64,000 bases of DNA from W-Chloroflexi-9 sp045863195 (GTDB lineage Bacteria; Chloroflexota; Dehalococcoidia; UBA2979). Both the position numbers and the translations under genes were made by a program. The notes beneath the pieces were generated by a model. It saw only the letters and a list, made by a program, of their open reading frames with translations, did not search any database and had not been told where the DNA came from. Below are positions 1-9,612 of this stretch, piece by piece (within the stretch, counting starts at the first letter, position 1; each line of letters begins with the position of its first letter). The stretch spans positions 181,566 to 245,565 of the forward strand of contig BTUI01000004.1 in assembly GCA_045863195.1 (NCBI GenBank), given 5' to 3'.

Positions 1-22
1 GGCGCGCAGGGTGGATGCTGGC

Positions 23-28
23 TATCCT
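23..28 (+). promoter_or_regulatory. -10 element TATCCT, predicted leaderless start
   Basis: TATCCT followed by six bases and then the GTG at 35. With the last T at -7, the expected +1 is the G of the start codon. The -35 region is too close to the window edge to judge. Confidence 0.5.
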
Positions 29-34
29 ACCGGC

Positions 35-253
35 GTGAGCGAGATCGGATTCCTCAAGCACGCGCTGATCCTCGTGGCGCTCGTCATCAACCTCTGGGTT
101 GGCGGCGACTACATCGAGGCGTGGGCAGGTCACACGGCCCGCACGCTGGTCGAACTGACGCTGATCGGCGGGTGGATGATCCTCGTGCTGGGGATGCGCG
201 CCCCGCTGCCGCCGCTCCCGTGGCGTCGCCGCAAGGACGACGACGCGAAGTGA
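35..253 (+). CDS. small two-helix membrane protein, unknown function
   Basis: The predicted 72-residue protein has two hydrophobic stretches (about residues 8-22 and 37-54 from the GTG at 35) and a basic/acidic tail (RRRKDDDAK), so it is probably a small inner-membrane protein. I do not recognise a family. A longer frame starts at a GTG at position 11. I chose 35 because a TATCCT -10 element (23-28) ends exactly six bases before it, which predicts a leaderless message starting on this GTG. The stop overlaps the GTG of the next gene (GTGA), so the two are probably co-transcribed and translationally coupled. Confidence 0.6.
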   Translation: MSEIGFLKHALILVALVINLWVGGDYIEAWAGHTARTLVELTLIGGWMILVLGMRAPLPPLPWRRRKDDDAK

Positions 254-975
254 CCTCGCGAGCCTCGGCCGCGGCTGCCTGGGCGGAGCGTCACCTGGAC
301 GCCCTGTACGAGCGTGCCGGTCCGTCCACCATCGTGCGGGTGCGCTCGACCGACGTCCCAACGCCACGGGTCCATCTCCTGCGCACGGCGCACGCGAACT
401 ACGGGCTGGTGGCTGCGAGCGTCCCCGAGGACGTCACCGCCGCCATTCGCGCGATGCTCGCCGCTGAACCGGTCACGACCCCGGACGACTGGGAGACGAC
501 GCCTCCCCGGTGCGCGCCGGCGATCCGCGCGCTGCTCGGCCAGCCGGTGGCGGAGTACCGCGGGCCAGCCTTCGCCTTCCCAGCCGTGCTGAGCTCGATG
601 GCGCCGCCCGCAGGCTTCAGCATCGAGGTGCTGTCGGAACCCCGTGGGGTCGTGACCGCGCCGCTCGTCGAGTGGGTTCGTCGGGCGAAGCCGGAGGAGG
701 AGCCGGTGGTGGTCGCGGAGGATCGGTCGGGAGTGATCGTGGGCGTCTGCCATGCCGCCCGCCGGAGCGCATCCGCGGCGGAGGCCGGGCTGGAGGTGGA
801 CCCGGTGGCACGTGGCCGGGGGCTTGGCGTCGCGCTGTCGTTGGCGTGGGCCTCCGCCGTTCGGGAGGGACGCAGGGAGCCCCTGTACAGCACGTCATGG
901 GCGAACGCCGCGTCCCGGGCCGTGGCGGGGCGGCTCGTCCTCGTGCTGATGGGGGAGGACTGGCACGTCCGCTGA
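250..975 (+). CDS. GNAT-family N-acetyltransferase
   Basis: A 241-residue protein whose C-terminal half carries the acetyl-CoA-binding signature of GNAT enzymes: a beta strand (EAGLEVDP) followed by VARGRGLGVAL (the R/Q-x-x-G-x-G/A loop) and a later N-A-A-S segment (SWANAASRAVA) typical of the last helix. The N-terminal half is not recognisable, and the acceptor substrate is unknown. The GTG start at 250 overlaps the previous stop by four bases; the open frame extends further upstream but lies inside the previous gene. FR47-like GNAT proteins are the closest type I can suggest. Confidence 0.7.
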   Translation: MTSRASAAAAWAERHLDALYERAGPSTIVRVRSTDVPTPRVHLLRTAHANYGLVAASVPEDVTAAIRAMLAAEPVTTPDDWETTPPRCAPAIRALLGQPVAEYRGPAFAFPAVLSSMAPPAGFSIEVLSEPRGVVTAPLVEWVRRAKPEEEPVVVAEDRSGVIVGVCHAARRSASAAEAGLEVDPVARGRGLGVALSLAWASAVREGRREPLYSTSWANAASRAVAGRLVLVLMGEDWHVR

Positions 976-1026
976 TCCTCGGTCGCCCTCAGGCGCTGCG
1001 CTGTGCGAACATCGGTCACGCGGCAG

Positions 1027-1101
1027 GGGCGATTAGCTCAGTGGCAGAGCGCCCGGTTTACACCCGGTAGGTCAGAGGTTCGAACCCTCTATCGCCCACC
1101 A
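1027..1101 (+). tRNA. tRNA-Val (anticodon TAC)
   Basis: A complete cloverleaf: acceptor arms GGGCGAT (1027-1033) and ATCGCCC (1091-1097) pair perfectly. The D arm contains TAGCTCAGTGG, the anticodon loop TTTACAC gives TAC, and the T arm has GGTTCGAACC. Discriminator A is at 1098 and an encoded CCA at 1099-1101. Confidence 0.97.
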
Positions 1102-1133
1102 GCCACGCGCCACGCGCGCCGGACGGGCCCGTG

Positions 1134-1163
1134 TTGCCCCTCGTTCCGGGCGCTGCCTACACT
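1134..1163 (+). promoter_or_regulatory. promoter for methylmalonyl-CoA mutase operon
   Basis: TTGCCC (1134-1139), an 18-base spacer and TACACT (1158-1163), predicting transcription start near 1170 and a leader of about 38 bases. It lies between tRNA-Val and the mutase gene. Each box matches the sigma-70 consensus at four of six positions. Confidence 0.55.
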
Positions 1164-1207
1164 CGCGCGACGTAACGCAACCCTTCTGACGGCCGGGCAG
1201 GTGCACG

Positions 1208-2860
1208 TTGAGCAACAGCAAGCAGGAATGGCTGGACAGCACGTGGGCGAAGGCGACCTCGCGCGCCCCGCAGCGGCGTCCCCGCTTCGAGTCGTCCTCC
1301 GGCGCCGAGGTCGACCCGCTCTACGGCCCGGAAGACCTCGCCGAGTGGAACTACCACGAGAAGCTGGGCTACCCCGGCGAGTTCCCCTTCACCCGCGGCG
1401 TGCAGCCGACGATGTACCGCGGCCGGCTCTGGACGATGCGCCAGTACGCCGGCTTCGCGGACGCGGAGGAGTCCAACCGCCGCTACAAGTTCCTGCTGGC
1501 GCAGGGCCAGACCGGCCTCTCCGTCGCCTTCGACCTGCCGACGCAGATCGGCTACGACTCCGACTCGCCCGAGGCGGAGGGTGAGGTCGGCAAGGTGGGC
1601 GTGGCCATCTCCTCGCTGGAGGACATGGAGACGCTGACGGCGGACATCCCGCTCGAGAAGATCACCACCTCGATGACGATCAACGCGACGGCGCCGATCC
1701 TCCTGGCGCTGTACGTCGCGGCCGCGAAGAAGCAGGGCGCCGACCTGGCGAAGATCGGCGGCACGATCCAGAACGACATCCTGAAGGAGTACATCGCCCG
1801 CGGGACGTACATCTTCCCGCCGCGCCCGAGCCTCCGGCTGATCACGGACGTCTTCGCCTGGTGCAAGGACAACCTGCCGGAGTGGAACACGATCTCCATC
1901 TCCGGCTACCACATGCGCGAGGCCGGATGCACCGCCGCGCAGGAGCTCGCGTTCACGTTCGCGGACGCCATCGAGTACGTGGACGCGGCGCTGCGCGCCG
2001 GCCTCCAGTTCGATGAGTTCGGCGGCCGCCTCGCCTTCTTCTGGGCCTGCCACTCCAACTTCCTGGAGGAGGTCGCGAAGTTCCGCGCCAGCCGCCGCAT
2101 CTGGGCGCAGATCGCCCGGGAGCGGTACGGCTCCAAGGACCCCCGAGCGCAGATGGTGCGCTTCCACACGCAGACCGGCGGCGCGACGCTCACCGCGCAG
2201 CAGCCGCTGAACAACATCATCCGCACCACGCTGCAGGCGATGTCTGCCGTCCTCGGCGGCACGCAGTCGCTCCACACCAACTCCTACGACGAGGCGCTCG
2301 CGCTGCCGACGGAGAAGGCCGTGGAGGTCGCCCTCCGCACGCAGCAGATCATCGGCTACGAGAGCGGCGCGGCGGACGTCATCGACCCGCTCGCCGGCTC
2401 CTACTACATCGAGGCGCTGACCGACCGGGTCGAGGCGGAGACGTGGGCCTACCTGCGCCGCATCGAAGACCTCGGTGGCGCGCTCTCGGGCATCGAGCAG
2501 GGCTTCCAGCAGCGTGAGATCCAGGAGAGCGCGTTCCGGCTCCAGCGCATGGCGGAGACGAAGGAGCGCATCGTCGTCGGCGTGAACGACTACATCACCG
2601 ACGAGGAGGTCGCGCCGGACCTGCTGCGCGTGGACCGCGAACTCGGCGAGCGGCGGAAGGCCTCCATGGCCGCGATGCGCGCGCGCCGCGACAACGGCGC
2701 GGTGCAGCGCTCGCTGGCGAAGATCCGCGCAGCCGCGGGCTCGGATGAGAACATGATGCCGCTGCTCATCGAGGCGGTGGAGGCCTACACCACCGTCGGC
2801 GAGATCTGCGGCGTGCTCCGCGAGGAGTGGGGCGAGTACCAGGAAGTCATGACGATCTAA
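1208..2860 (+). CDS. methylmalonyl-CoA mutase, large (catalytic barrel) subunit
   Basis: At 550 residues this is the substrate-binding TIM-barrel half of B12-dependent methylmalonyl-CoA mutase, which interconverts (R)-methylmalonyl-CoA and succinyl-CoA. Visible motifs are YPGEFPFTRG (55-64), WTMRQYAGF (75-83), GLSVAFDLPTQ, TIQNDILKEY (186-195) and SISGYHMREAG with the catalytic His near 235. By my alignment from memory, Tyr80 (RQY) and Arg198 (IAR) are at the two positions that separate methylmalonyl-CoA mutase from isobutyryl-CoA (Phe/Gln) and hydroxyisobutyryl-CoA (Ile/Gln) mutases. The B12-binding domain is missing here and is encoded at 3822. The start is TTG at 1208, with a weak GGCAGGTG upstream. 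Confidence 0.93.
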   Translation: MSNSKQEWLDSTWAKATSRAPQRRPRFESSSGAEVDPLYGPEDLAEWNYHEKLGYPGEFPFTRGVQPTMYRGRLWTMRQYAGFADAEESNRRYKFLLAQGQTGLSVAFDLPTQIGYDSDSPEAEGEVGKVGVAISSLEDMETLTADIPLEKITTSMTINATAPILLALYVAAAKKQGADLAKIGGTIQNDILKEYIARGTYIFPPRPSLRLITDVFAWCKDNLPEWNTISISGYHMREAGCTAAQELAFTFADAIEYVDAALRAGLQFDEFGGRLAFFWACHSNFLEEVAKFRASRRIWAQIARERYGSKDPRAQMVRFHTQTGGATLTAQQPLNNIIRTTLQAMSAVLGGTQSLHTNSYDEALALPTEKAVEVALRTQQIIGYESGAADVIDPLAGSYYIEALTDRVEAETWAYLRRIEDLGGALSGIEQGFQQREIQESAFRLQRMAETKERIVVGVNDYITDEEVAPDLLRVDRELGERRKASMAAMRARRDNGAVQRSLAKIRAAAGSDENMMPLLIEAVEAYTTVGEICGVLREEWGEYQEVMTI

Positions 2861-2915
2861 CGACGGGTGGCGCTGCCGGCGCCTTCGTGCACGACCGACA
2901 CAGGAGGGGACACCC

Positions 2916-3734
2916 GTGATCGACCGCATCCACCACGTGGGCATCGTCGTCCACAGCGCGGACGACGCGCTCGGCTTCTTCCGCGACACCCTCGGCCTCC
3001 ACGTCACGGAGGACCGCGTGGTGGAGGAGCAGGGCGTCCGCGGCGTGCTGCTGGCGTGCGGCGAAAACGAGATCGAACTCCTGGAGCCCACCCGCGACGA
3101 CACCGGCGTGGCGCGGTTCCTCCAGACTCGCGGCCAGACGCTCCACCACATCTGCTTCAACACCGACGACATCGACGCCGAACTCGCCCGCCTGAAGGCG
3201 ATGAACGTGCAGTTGATCGACGAGACCCCGCGCGACGGCCTGGCCGGCCGGATCGCGTTCATCCACCCGAAGGCGATGCATGGCGTGCTCGTGGAGCTCG
3301 CCACGCCGCCGGCCGGCAGCCACGTTTCTCACGACAAGGGGTTCGACCACCTCGCCGTGAGCGTCGCTGACTACATCGCGGCGCAGGAGTCCTGGAAGCA
3401 CATCGTCGGGCTCGAGGTGGTGAACGAAATCCACCCGGAGGGTCGGGGCATGGTCATCGGCCAGATGCCGTGCGGACAGGTGATGGTCGAACTGCTCGCC
3501 GCGACCACGCCGGACTCGCCGCTGGCGCAGCGCCTGCTGGAGCAGGGCGAGCGCGCCTCCTCCATGGTCGCGATCGAGGTCGCCGACCTGGACGCGGAGG
3601 TCGCGAAGTACCGCGCGAAGGGCCTGACGATGCCGGACCCGGCGGTCGGGGTGCTGCCGAACAGCCGCACCAGCACGATCTCCGCGGAGCAGGCGTTCGG
3701 CCTCGCGATCCAGTTGATCGAGTTCAAGCGCTAG
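2916..3734 (+). CDS. mce: methylmalonyl-CoA epimerase, two VOC domains
   Basis: The 272-residue protein contains two vicinal-oxygen-chelate (glyoxalase fold) domains, about 1-133 and 142-272. Usual epimerases have one, about 135-150 residues. Domain 1 has the epimerase pattern IHHVGIVV (His6/7), IELLEP (Glu54), LHHICF (His77/78) and LVELATP (Glu127), which are plausible metal ligands. Domain 2 keeps His145, Glu192 and Glu269 but has SSMVAIEV where the third ligand His should be. The start is GTG with a strong AGGAGGGG nine bases upstream. It lies between the two mutase subunits, consistent with converting (S)- to (R)-methylmalonyl-CoA. Confidence 0.85.
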   Translation: MIDRIHHVGIVVHSADDALGFFRDTLGLHVTEDRVVEEQGVRGVLLACGENEIELLEPTRDDTGVARFLQTRGQTLHHICFNTDDIDAELARLKAMNVQLIDETPRDGLAGRIAFIHPKAMHGVLVELATPPAGSHVSHDKGFDHLAVSVADYIAAQESWKHIVGLEVVNEIHPEGRGMVIGQMPCGQVMVELLAATTPDSPLAQRLLEQGERASSMVAIEVADLDAEVAKYRAKGLTMPDPAVGVLPNSRTSTISAEQAFGLAIQLIEFKR

Positions 3735-3821
3735 CCTCGGCCGCCGCTGCCGGGACTGGCGGCTGTACGCATCCTCAGCGAGACTGACTGCGCCGACAGA
3801 CGGAGACAGGGGAGAGACACC

Positions 3822-4229
3822 ATGGCGGACGACACGCCCATCCGCGTCCTCATCGCCAAGCCGGGCCTCGACGGTCACGACCGCGGGGCGAAGGTGGTGG
3901 CGCGCGCACTGCGCGACGCCGGCATGGAGGTCATCTACACCGGCATCCGCCAGACCCCGCAGATGATCGCGGAGGCGGCCCTGCAGGAGGACGTGCAGGT
4001 CGTCGGCCTCTCCATCCTCTCCGGCGCGCACCTCGAACTCTTCCCGCGCGTCGTCGAGGAACTGAAGTCGCGAGGCGTGGATGACGTACTCCTCTTCGCT
4101 GGCGGCATCATCCCGAAGGACGACATCCCGACCATCGAATCGATGGGCTTCAAGGGCGTCTTCGGCCCCGGCACCGACACGAACGACATCATCTCGTTCG
4201 TGAAGTCCAACGCTCCCCAGCGCGTCTAG
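3822..4229 (+). CDS. methylmalonyl-CoA mutase, B12-binding small subunit
   Basis: A 135-residue stand-alone cobalamin-binding (Rossmann-like) domain. It has the base-off/His-on signature DGHDRG (DxHxxG, His19 as lower cobalt ligand), the VVGLSILSGAH segment and FAGGIIP near the nucleotide tail. It completes the mutase whose barrel is encoded at 1208. Separate large and small subunits are known in archaea and some bacteria, whereas most bacterial mutases have both domains in one chain. A GGGGAGAG ribosome-binding site lies just before the ATG. Confidence 0.95.
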   Translation: MADDTPIRVLIAKPGLDGHDRGAKVVARALRDAGMEVIYTGIRQTPQMIAEAALQEDVQVVGLSILSGAHLELFPRVVEELKSRGVDDVLLFAGGIIPKDDIPTIESMGFKGVFGPGTDTNDIISFVKSNAPQRV

Positions 4230-4233
4230 CCCG

Positions 4234-5193
4234 TTGGACGCCACCGCACTCGTTGACGGCATCATCGCCGGGGACCGGCGCGCGCTCTCGCGCGCGATCT
4301 CCCACGTGGAGGCAGACTCGCCCACCGGGCGGGTCGTGCTGGAATCGCTCTACCCGCGGACCGGCCGCGCGCAGGTCGTGGGTATCACCGGCTCCGCCGG
4401 CGCCGGGAAGTCCACGCTCGTGGGCGCAATCGCGCGCGAGCAGCGGAAGCGCGGCCGGACGGTCGGCATCGTTGCCGTCGACCCCTCCTCGCCGTTCTCG
4501 CACGGCGCGATCCTCGGCGACCGCATCCGCATGCAGGACCTGACGGGCGACGGCGGCGTGTTCCTCCGCTCGATGGCGAGCCGGGGCAACCTCGGCGGCC
4601 TCTCGGAGACGGCGACCGGCGTGGCGGACGTCATGGACGCCGCCGGCTTCGACGTGGTGCTGATCGAGACGGTCGGCGCGGGCCAGGATGAGGTGGAGGT
4701 GGCGAACGCCGCCGGCACCACCGTGCTGGTGGCGAACCCGGGCGGCGGCGACGACGTACAGTCGATGAAGGCCGGCCTCATGGAGGTCGCCCAGGTCATG
4801 GTGGTGAACAAAGCCGACCTCGCCGGCGCCGACACCGCCGTCACGCAGTTGCGCGGCCTGCTCGCGATCGCGGACCTCGGGCCGTGGGAGCCGCCGATCC
4901 TGAAGGCGATCGCCCGGACCGGCGAGGGCGTCCCCGAACTGGTGGACGCGATCGACCGCCACCAGGCGTTCTACCGCGAGTCTGAGCACTCCGAGGGCGA
5001 GCGCCGCAAGCACGCCGAGCGTCAGGTGCTGGCGATCACGCGCGCGATCCTCCACCGCGAGGCGCTGGCGACCGCGCGTGTCAGCGGCGCGCTTGCTGAC
5101 CTTGTAGGCCAGGTCGCGGCGCGCAGCCGCGACCCGCGCAACGCCGCTGAGGAACTGCTGGAGGCGGTGCGTCGCGAGTGGGCGGCGGGATAG
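4234..5193 (+). CDS. meaB: MeaB/ArgK-type GTPase, mutase chaperone
   Basis: A 319-residue G3E-family P-loop GTPase. It has Walker A GSAGAGKST (about residues 53-61), VAVDPSSPFS, the ETVGAGQDEVEV switch region and NKAD for guanine specificity. MeaB proteins load intact adenosylcobalamin into methylmalonyl-CoA mutase and protect it from inactivation. The TTG start is four bases after the stop of the B12 subunit, so the two genes are coupled, and it ends the four-gene mutase operon. The C-terminal helices (AEELLEAVRREW) match the family dimerisation arm. Confidence 0.93.
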   Translation: MDATALVDGIIAGDRRALSRAISHVEADSPTGRVVLESLYPRTGRAQVVGITGSAGAGKSTLVGAIAREQRKRGRTVGIVAVDPSSPFSHGAILGDRIRMQDLTGDGGVFLRSMASRGNLGGLSETATGVADVMDAAGFDVVLIETVGAGQDEVEVANAAGTTVLVANPGGGDDVQSMKAGLMEVAQVMVVNKADLAGADTAVTQLRGLLAIADLGPWEPPILKAIARTGEGVPELVDAIDRHQAFYRESEHSEGERRKHAERQVLAITRAILHREALATARVSGALADLVGQVAARSRDPRNAAEELLEAVRREWAAG

Positions 5194-5204
5194 CCCCCGC
5201 GCGC

Positions 5205-5210
5205 TAAACT
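5205..5210 (+). promoter_or_regulatory. -10 element TAAACT, nearly leaderless
   Basis: TAAACT ends seven bases before the ATG at 5218, predicting +1 at 5217, one base upstream of the start codon. No Shine-Dalgarno sequence lies between them. Confidence 0.5.
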
Positions 5211-5217
5211 GCGCGGC

Positions 5218-5676
5218 ATGGCCAGCCGCGAACCCACACCCCTCGACGAGTACCTCGCATCGCTGCCGGAGGAACGCCGGAAGGCGGTGCGCGCCGTGCG
5301 CGCGGCGATCCGGAAGCGGCTGCCGAAGGGGTACGTGGAGCAGTTCAGCGGCGGCTACATCGAGTGGGTCGTCCCCCTCGACCGGTACCCGAAGACCTAC
5401 AACCGTCGCCCGCTGCAACTGGCGGCGCTCGCCTCGCAGAAGCAGTACCTGAGCGTCTACCTGAACAACGTGTACGCCGACCCGGCGCTGGAAGCGTGGT
5501 TCACCGAGGCGTACGCGGCGAGCGGCAAGCGGCTGGATATGGGGAAGTCCTGCGTCCGCTTCAAGCACCTCGATGACCTTCCGGTCGAGGTCGTTGCCGA
5601 GGCGGTCTCCCGCACGCCGGTGGACGAGTTCATCGCGATGTACGAGCGCGCCCGCGCCCGGTCGGCGAAGGCGTGA
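5218..5676 (+). CDS. DUF1801 domain protein
   Basis: A 152-residue protein with the DUF1801 layout: an N-terminal DEYLASLPEERRKAVRAVRAAI helix pair, a central strand region (YIEWVVPLDRYP) and LASQKQYLSVYLNNVY. The C-terminal GKSCVRFKHLDDLPVEVV is also typical. The family is widespread and cytosolic with no established biochemical role, so none is assigned. Its stop overlaps the GTG of the phosphatase gene, so the two are co-expressed. Confidence 0.8.
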   Translation: MASREPTPLDEYLASLPEERRKAVRAVRAAIRKRLPKGYVEQFSGGYIEWVVPLDRYPKTYNRRPLQLAALASQKQYLSVYLNNVYADPALEAWFTEAYAASGKRLDMGKSCVRFKHLDDLPVEVVAEAVSRTPVDEFIAMYERARARSAKA

Positions 5677-6302
5677 CGACGCGCCTCTACCTCGCCCGGC
5701 ACGCGGAGACGGACGCGAACGCCAACGGCGAGACGCAGGGCTGGCGCGACGTGCCCCTGAACGCCCGAGGTCGCGAGCAGGCGCGGGTGATGGCGGAGGC
5801 GTTCCGCGCGAGGCCCCTCGCGGCGATCTACGCCAGCGACACCGGCCGGGCGCGCGACACGGCCGCGGCGATCGCGGCGCCACACGGCCTCGAGGTACGC
5901 GCCGACCCTCGCCTGCGGGAGATGGACCAGGGACTCCTGGACGGACTCACCGGCGAGCAGCTTCGCCACGAGCACGCGACGTTCCTGCAGCGGTGGCGTG
6001 ACGAGGACCCCGCCGACCTGCGTATGCCGGAGGGCGAGACGCTGCGCGAGGTGCAGGAGCGCATGGTGGCCGCGGTGGAGGCGATGGCCGCCGCGCACCC
6101 GGACGCCTCGGTGCTCGCGGTCTCGCACAACCTCGCGAGCAAGGCGCTGCTCTGCCACGCGCTGGGGATCCCGCTCGCCGCGTTCCGGCGCATCCACGTC
6201 GACCTCGCGTCCTACGCGGAGATCGAGGTGCGGTCGGGCGAGCCGTGGACGGTGAACCGCATGAACGAACGCTGCCACCTGCCCGGATTGCTCCCGACAT
6301 AA
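5673..6302 (+). CDS. histidine phosphatase (phosphoglycerate mutase-like)
   Basis: A 209-residue member of the histidine phosphatase superfamily. The RHG-type motif is LARHAETDAN, where RHA replaces RHG (catalytic His near residue 10). Other motifs are YASDTGRARDTAAAIA, the acid Glu in REMDQGLLDGL and the second catalytic His in VLAVSHN. Substrate cannot be told from sequence; relatives include broad-specificity phosphatases and alpha-ribazole phosphatase (CobC). The nearby B12-dependent mutase makes CobC worth testing, but there is no other cobalamin gene here. The GTG start overlaps the DUF1801 stop by four bases. Confidence 0.85.
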   Translation: MTTRLYLARHAETDANANGETQGWRDVPLNARGREQARVMAEAFRARPLAAIYASDTGRARDTAAAIAAPHGLEVRADPRLREMDQGLLDGLTGEQLRHEHATFLQRWRDEDPADLRMPEGETLREVQERMVAAVEAMAAAHPDASVLAVSHNLASKALLCHALGIPLAAFRRIHVDLASYAEIEVRSGEPWTVNRMNERCHLPGLLPT

Positions 6303-6373
6303 CCGGGATGCTAGTGTGCCAGCAGGCGGGCGCGCCCCCACTCGGAGGGGGCTTCAAGGGTGATCGCTTCCCC

Positions 6374-6751
6374 GTGCGGCTCCGTCTCCCCACCTTTGGT
6401 CCCGCGCACATGGTGCTGGTCGTCGCCCTCCTCCTGATCGGGCTGTTCCTGTACGCCATGGTGCAGACCGCCGCGCAGTCCTACCGGCTGCGCGCGACCG
6501 AGCGCGACCTCTTCCTGGAGGTGCAGTCGCTCCGTGAGCAGCGCGCCGAGCTGGAAGGCCTGCTCGCCTACCTCAACTCGGACGAGTACGTGGAGGCGTT
6601 CGCACGCCAGCAGTTCGGACTGGTGAAGCCCGGCGAGACGCTGGTGGAGGTGGACGCCCCTCCCGGTGCCACGCAGGGCGTGCAGCCCGGCCAGCGCTGG
6701 TGGGAGGCCCTGTTTGGGGCGGGCGTACGCGAAGGCAGCCCGACGCCCTAG
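6374..6751 (+). CDS. septum formation initiator, FtsB/DivIC-like
   Basis: About 125 residues arranged as in FtsB/DivIC: a short basic N-terminus, one transmembrane helix (MVLVVALLLIGLFLYAMV), a coiled coil (about 40-75, with LEVQSLREQRAELEGLLAYL) and the family tail YVEAFARQQFGLVKPGE. Such proteins form the FtsQ/L/B divisome scaffold. The start is uncertain. The frame is open back to 6245, with an ATG at 6308, but that stretch has no helix or ribosome-binding site. I prefer the GTG at 6374, which leaves a normal short cytoplasmic tail. A GC-rich hairpin lies near 6333-6350. Confidence 0.8.
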   Translation: MRLRLPTFGPAHMVLVVALLLIGLFLYAMVQTAAQSYRLRATERDLFLEVQSLREQRAELEGLLAYLNSDEYVEAFARQQFGLVKPGETLVEVDAPPGATQGVQPGQRWWEALFGAGVREGSPTP

Positions 6752-6772
6752 CCCCGGTCCGAGCGCGCTCGT

Positions 6773-6778
6773 TACGCT
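6773..6778 (+). promoter_or_regulatory. -10 element TACGCT, leaderless tilS
   Basis: TACGCT ends exactly six bases before the GTG at 6785, so the expected +1 is the start codon itself. No -35 of good quality is visible. Confidence 0.55.
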
Positions 6779-6784
6779 GCGCCC

Positions 6785-7831
6785 GTGACCACCGACCCGT
6801 ACCCCCGGATCCGTGCCACCGGCGCCTTCGAGCGCCAGGTTGCGCGCGGCCTCGGGGATCTGCCGGCAGACACCCTCGTCGTCGTCGCCTGCTCTGGCGG
6901 GCCGGATTCCACCGCCGCCCTGATCGCCGTCACGCGACGCCTCGGCCCCAGCCGCGTCGTTGCCGCCTGCTTCGACCACCGCCTGCGCCGGCCGACGGAG
7001 GTCGCCCGTGAGCGCGCCGTCGTGGAGGCGGTCGCGCGCGACCTCGGCGTCCGCGCAGTCCTCGGGCGTGCCGGGAGGAAGCCGGCGGACGGGTCGGAGG
7101 CGGCGGCGCGCGAGTCGCGCTACCGCTGGCTCGCGCGCATCTGTGTCGACGTGGGGGCGGAGGCGTGCGTCACCGGCCACACGCGGGACGACCAGGCGGA
7201 GACGGTGCTGCTGCGCCTCGCGCGGGGCAGCGGGGCAGACGGCCTCACCGGGATGTCCTCGGACGCCCCGTGGCCGGTGAGGACGCCGCGCTCCTCGTCG
7301 CTCCGCGTCCGACGTCCGCTGCTCGGCATCGGCCGCGCGGAGGTGGAGGCGTACCTGGGTGCGCTCCGGGTCGAGGCCGCGCGGGACCCCTCCAATGAGA
7401 CGGTGGAGTACGCGCGCAACCGGGTGCGTCACGAGGTCATGCCGGCGCTGCGGCTCGTGAATGCGCGGGCGGTCGAACACCTCGTCGCCTTCGCCGAACG
7501 GCAGGCGGAGGACGAGGCGGTGATCGCCGGCCTGGCGGAGGCGTGGCTCGCCGCGCACACGCTCGCGAGCGAGCCGGATGGGATCGGCCTCGACCGTCTC
7601 GCGCTGCGGCGGTTGCCGGCCGCAGTGACGGCACGGGTGGTGCGCTTGACCGCAACGCGGCTGGGCCTGACGTTGGATGCGGTGCACGTGAGGGCGGCTC
7701 GGCGGGCCGCGGAAGAATCTTCCGGAACAGCCGATCTGCCACTAGCGCGTATCGAGTCGGTTGGTAAGATTCTCTGGCTACGGGAACGGCCGCCCACAAG
7801 CGGGCGGACCGGAAACGGCCCTCGACGTTAA
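6785..7831 (+). CDS. tilS: tRNA(Ile)-lysidine synthase TilS
   Basis: The 348-residue protein is an N-type ATP pyrophosphatase that attaches lysine to C34 of the CAT-anticodon tRNA-Ile, letting it read AUA. The PP-loop is VACSGGPDSTAAL (about 33-45). Further family landmarks are ACFDHRLRR, SEAAARESRYRWL, TGHTRDDQAETVLLRLARG and the DPSNETVEYARNRVRHEVMP segment. The C-terminal part matches a TilS substrate-binding domain only loosely. It starts on GTG directly at a predicted +1. The rRNA operon promoter follows about 60 bases after the stop. Confidence 0.93.
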   Translation: MTTDPYPRIRATGAFERQVARGLGDLPADTLVVVACSGGPDSTAALIAVTRRLGPSRVVAACFDHRLRRPTEVARERAVVEAVARDLGVRAVLGRAGRKPADGSEAAARESRYRWLARICVDVGAEACVTGHTRDDQAETVLLRLARGSGADGLTGMSSDAPWPVRTPRSSSLRVRRPLLGIGRAEVEAYLGALRVEAARDPSNETVEYARNRVRHEVMPALRLVNARAVEHLVAFAERQAEDEAVIAGLAEAWLAAHTLASEPDGIGLDRLALRRLPAAVTARVVRLTATRLGLTLDAVHVRAARRAAEESSGTADLPLARIESVGKILWLRERPPTSGRTGNGPRR

Positions 7832-7894
7832 GTCTTCGGTCCGTGCGCGTCGGCATCAGCAATGAGCCGGCGCTCCTTATTCCTCGGCCTGTCG

Positions 7895-7923
7895 TTGACA
7901 GGATCGCCGAGGGGTCGTAGCAT
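7895..7923 (+). promoter_or_regulatory. rRNA operon promoter
   Basis: A perfect -35 TTGACA (7895-7900), a 17-base spacer and -10 TAGCAT (7918-7923), predicting transcription start near 7930, about 200 bases before mature 16S. This is the closest match to the sigma-70 consensus in the window, as expected for rRNA. A second TTGACA at 8075 has no matching -10. Confidence 0.85.
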
Positions 7924-7964
7924 CTTCGATTGGTCGCCAGTGTGGTGGCCGGGCACATTAACAT

Positions 7965-7983
7965 CTGGATAGCAGACAGAATC
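7965..7983 (+). other. pre-16S processing stem, 5' arm
   Basis: These 19 bases are perfectly complementary to 9785-9803 on the far side of 16S. Together they form the long helix that loops out 16S for RNase III type cleavage. They show that the transcript starts upstream of 7965 and that 16S is co-transcribed with at least the first part of the spacer. Confidence 0.85.
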
Positions 7984-8131
7984 TGAAAGACGGATCCCCG
8001 TCATTCGGGTTCGTGCGACGCGCTTTCCCCCGCGTGGCTTCGGCCAGGCGAGGGGTTCGTCGTGCGGATCGCGATTGACAACCGCATCGGACATTGCCGG
8101 CACTCTTCGGAGCGTCGGTTGGTTTCGACAA

Positions 8132-9612
<1,481 letters not shown>

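Noticed and set aside
1208..2860. Isobutyryl-CoA or 2-hydroxyisobutyryl-CoA mutase instead of methylmalonyl-CoA mutase
   Set aside because: The substrate-selecting positions read Tyr80 and Arg198, the methylmalonyl type, and epimerase and MeaB genes are in the operon.
1157..3304. 715-codon minus-strand frame opposite the methylmalonyl-CoA mutase gene
   Set aside because: Low-complexity R/L/A/V/H composition and no recognisable motif, while the plus strand encodes the mutase and epimerase.
5673..6302. Calling the histidine phosphatase CobC (alpha-ribazole phosphatase)
   Set aside because: Proximity to a B12-dependent mutase is suggestive, but no other cobalamin gene is present and the sequence motifs do not discriminate.
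8075..8080. Second rRNA promoter at TTGACA in the 16S leader
   Set aside because: Seventeen to eighteen bases downstream there is only CGGCAC/GGCACT, not a -10 box, and the site lies inside the processing stem loop.
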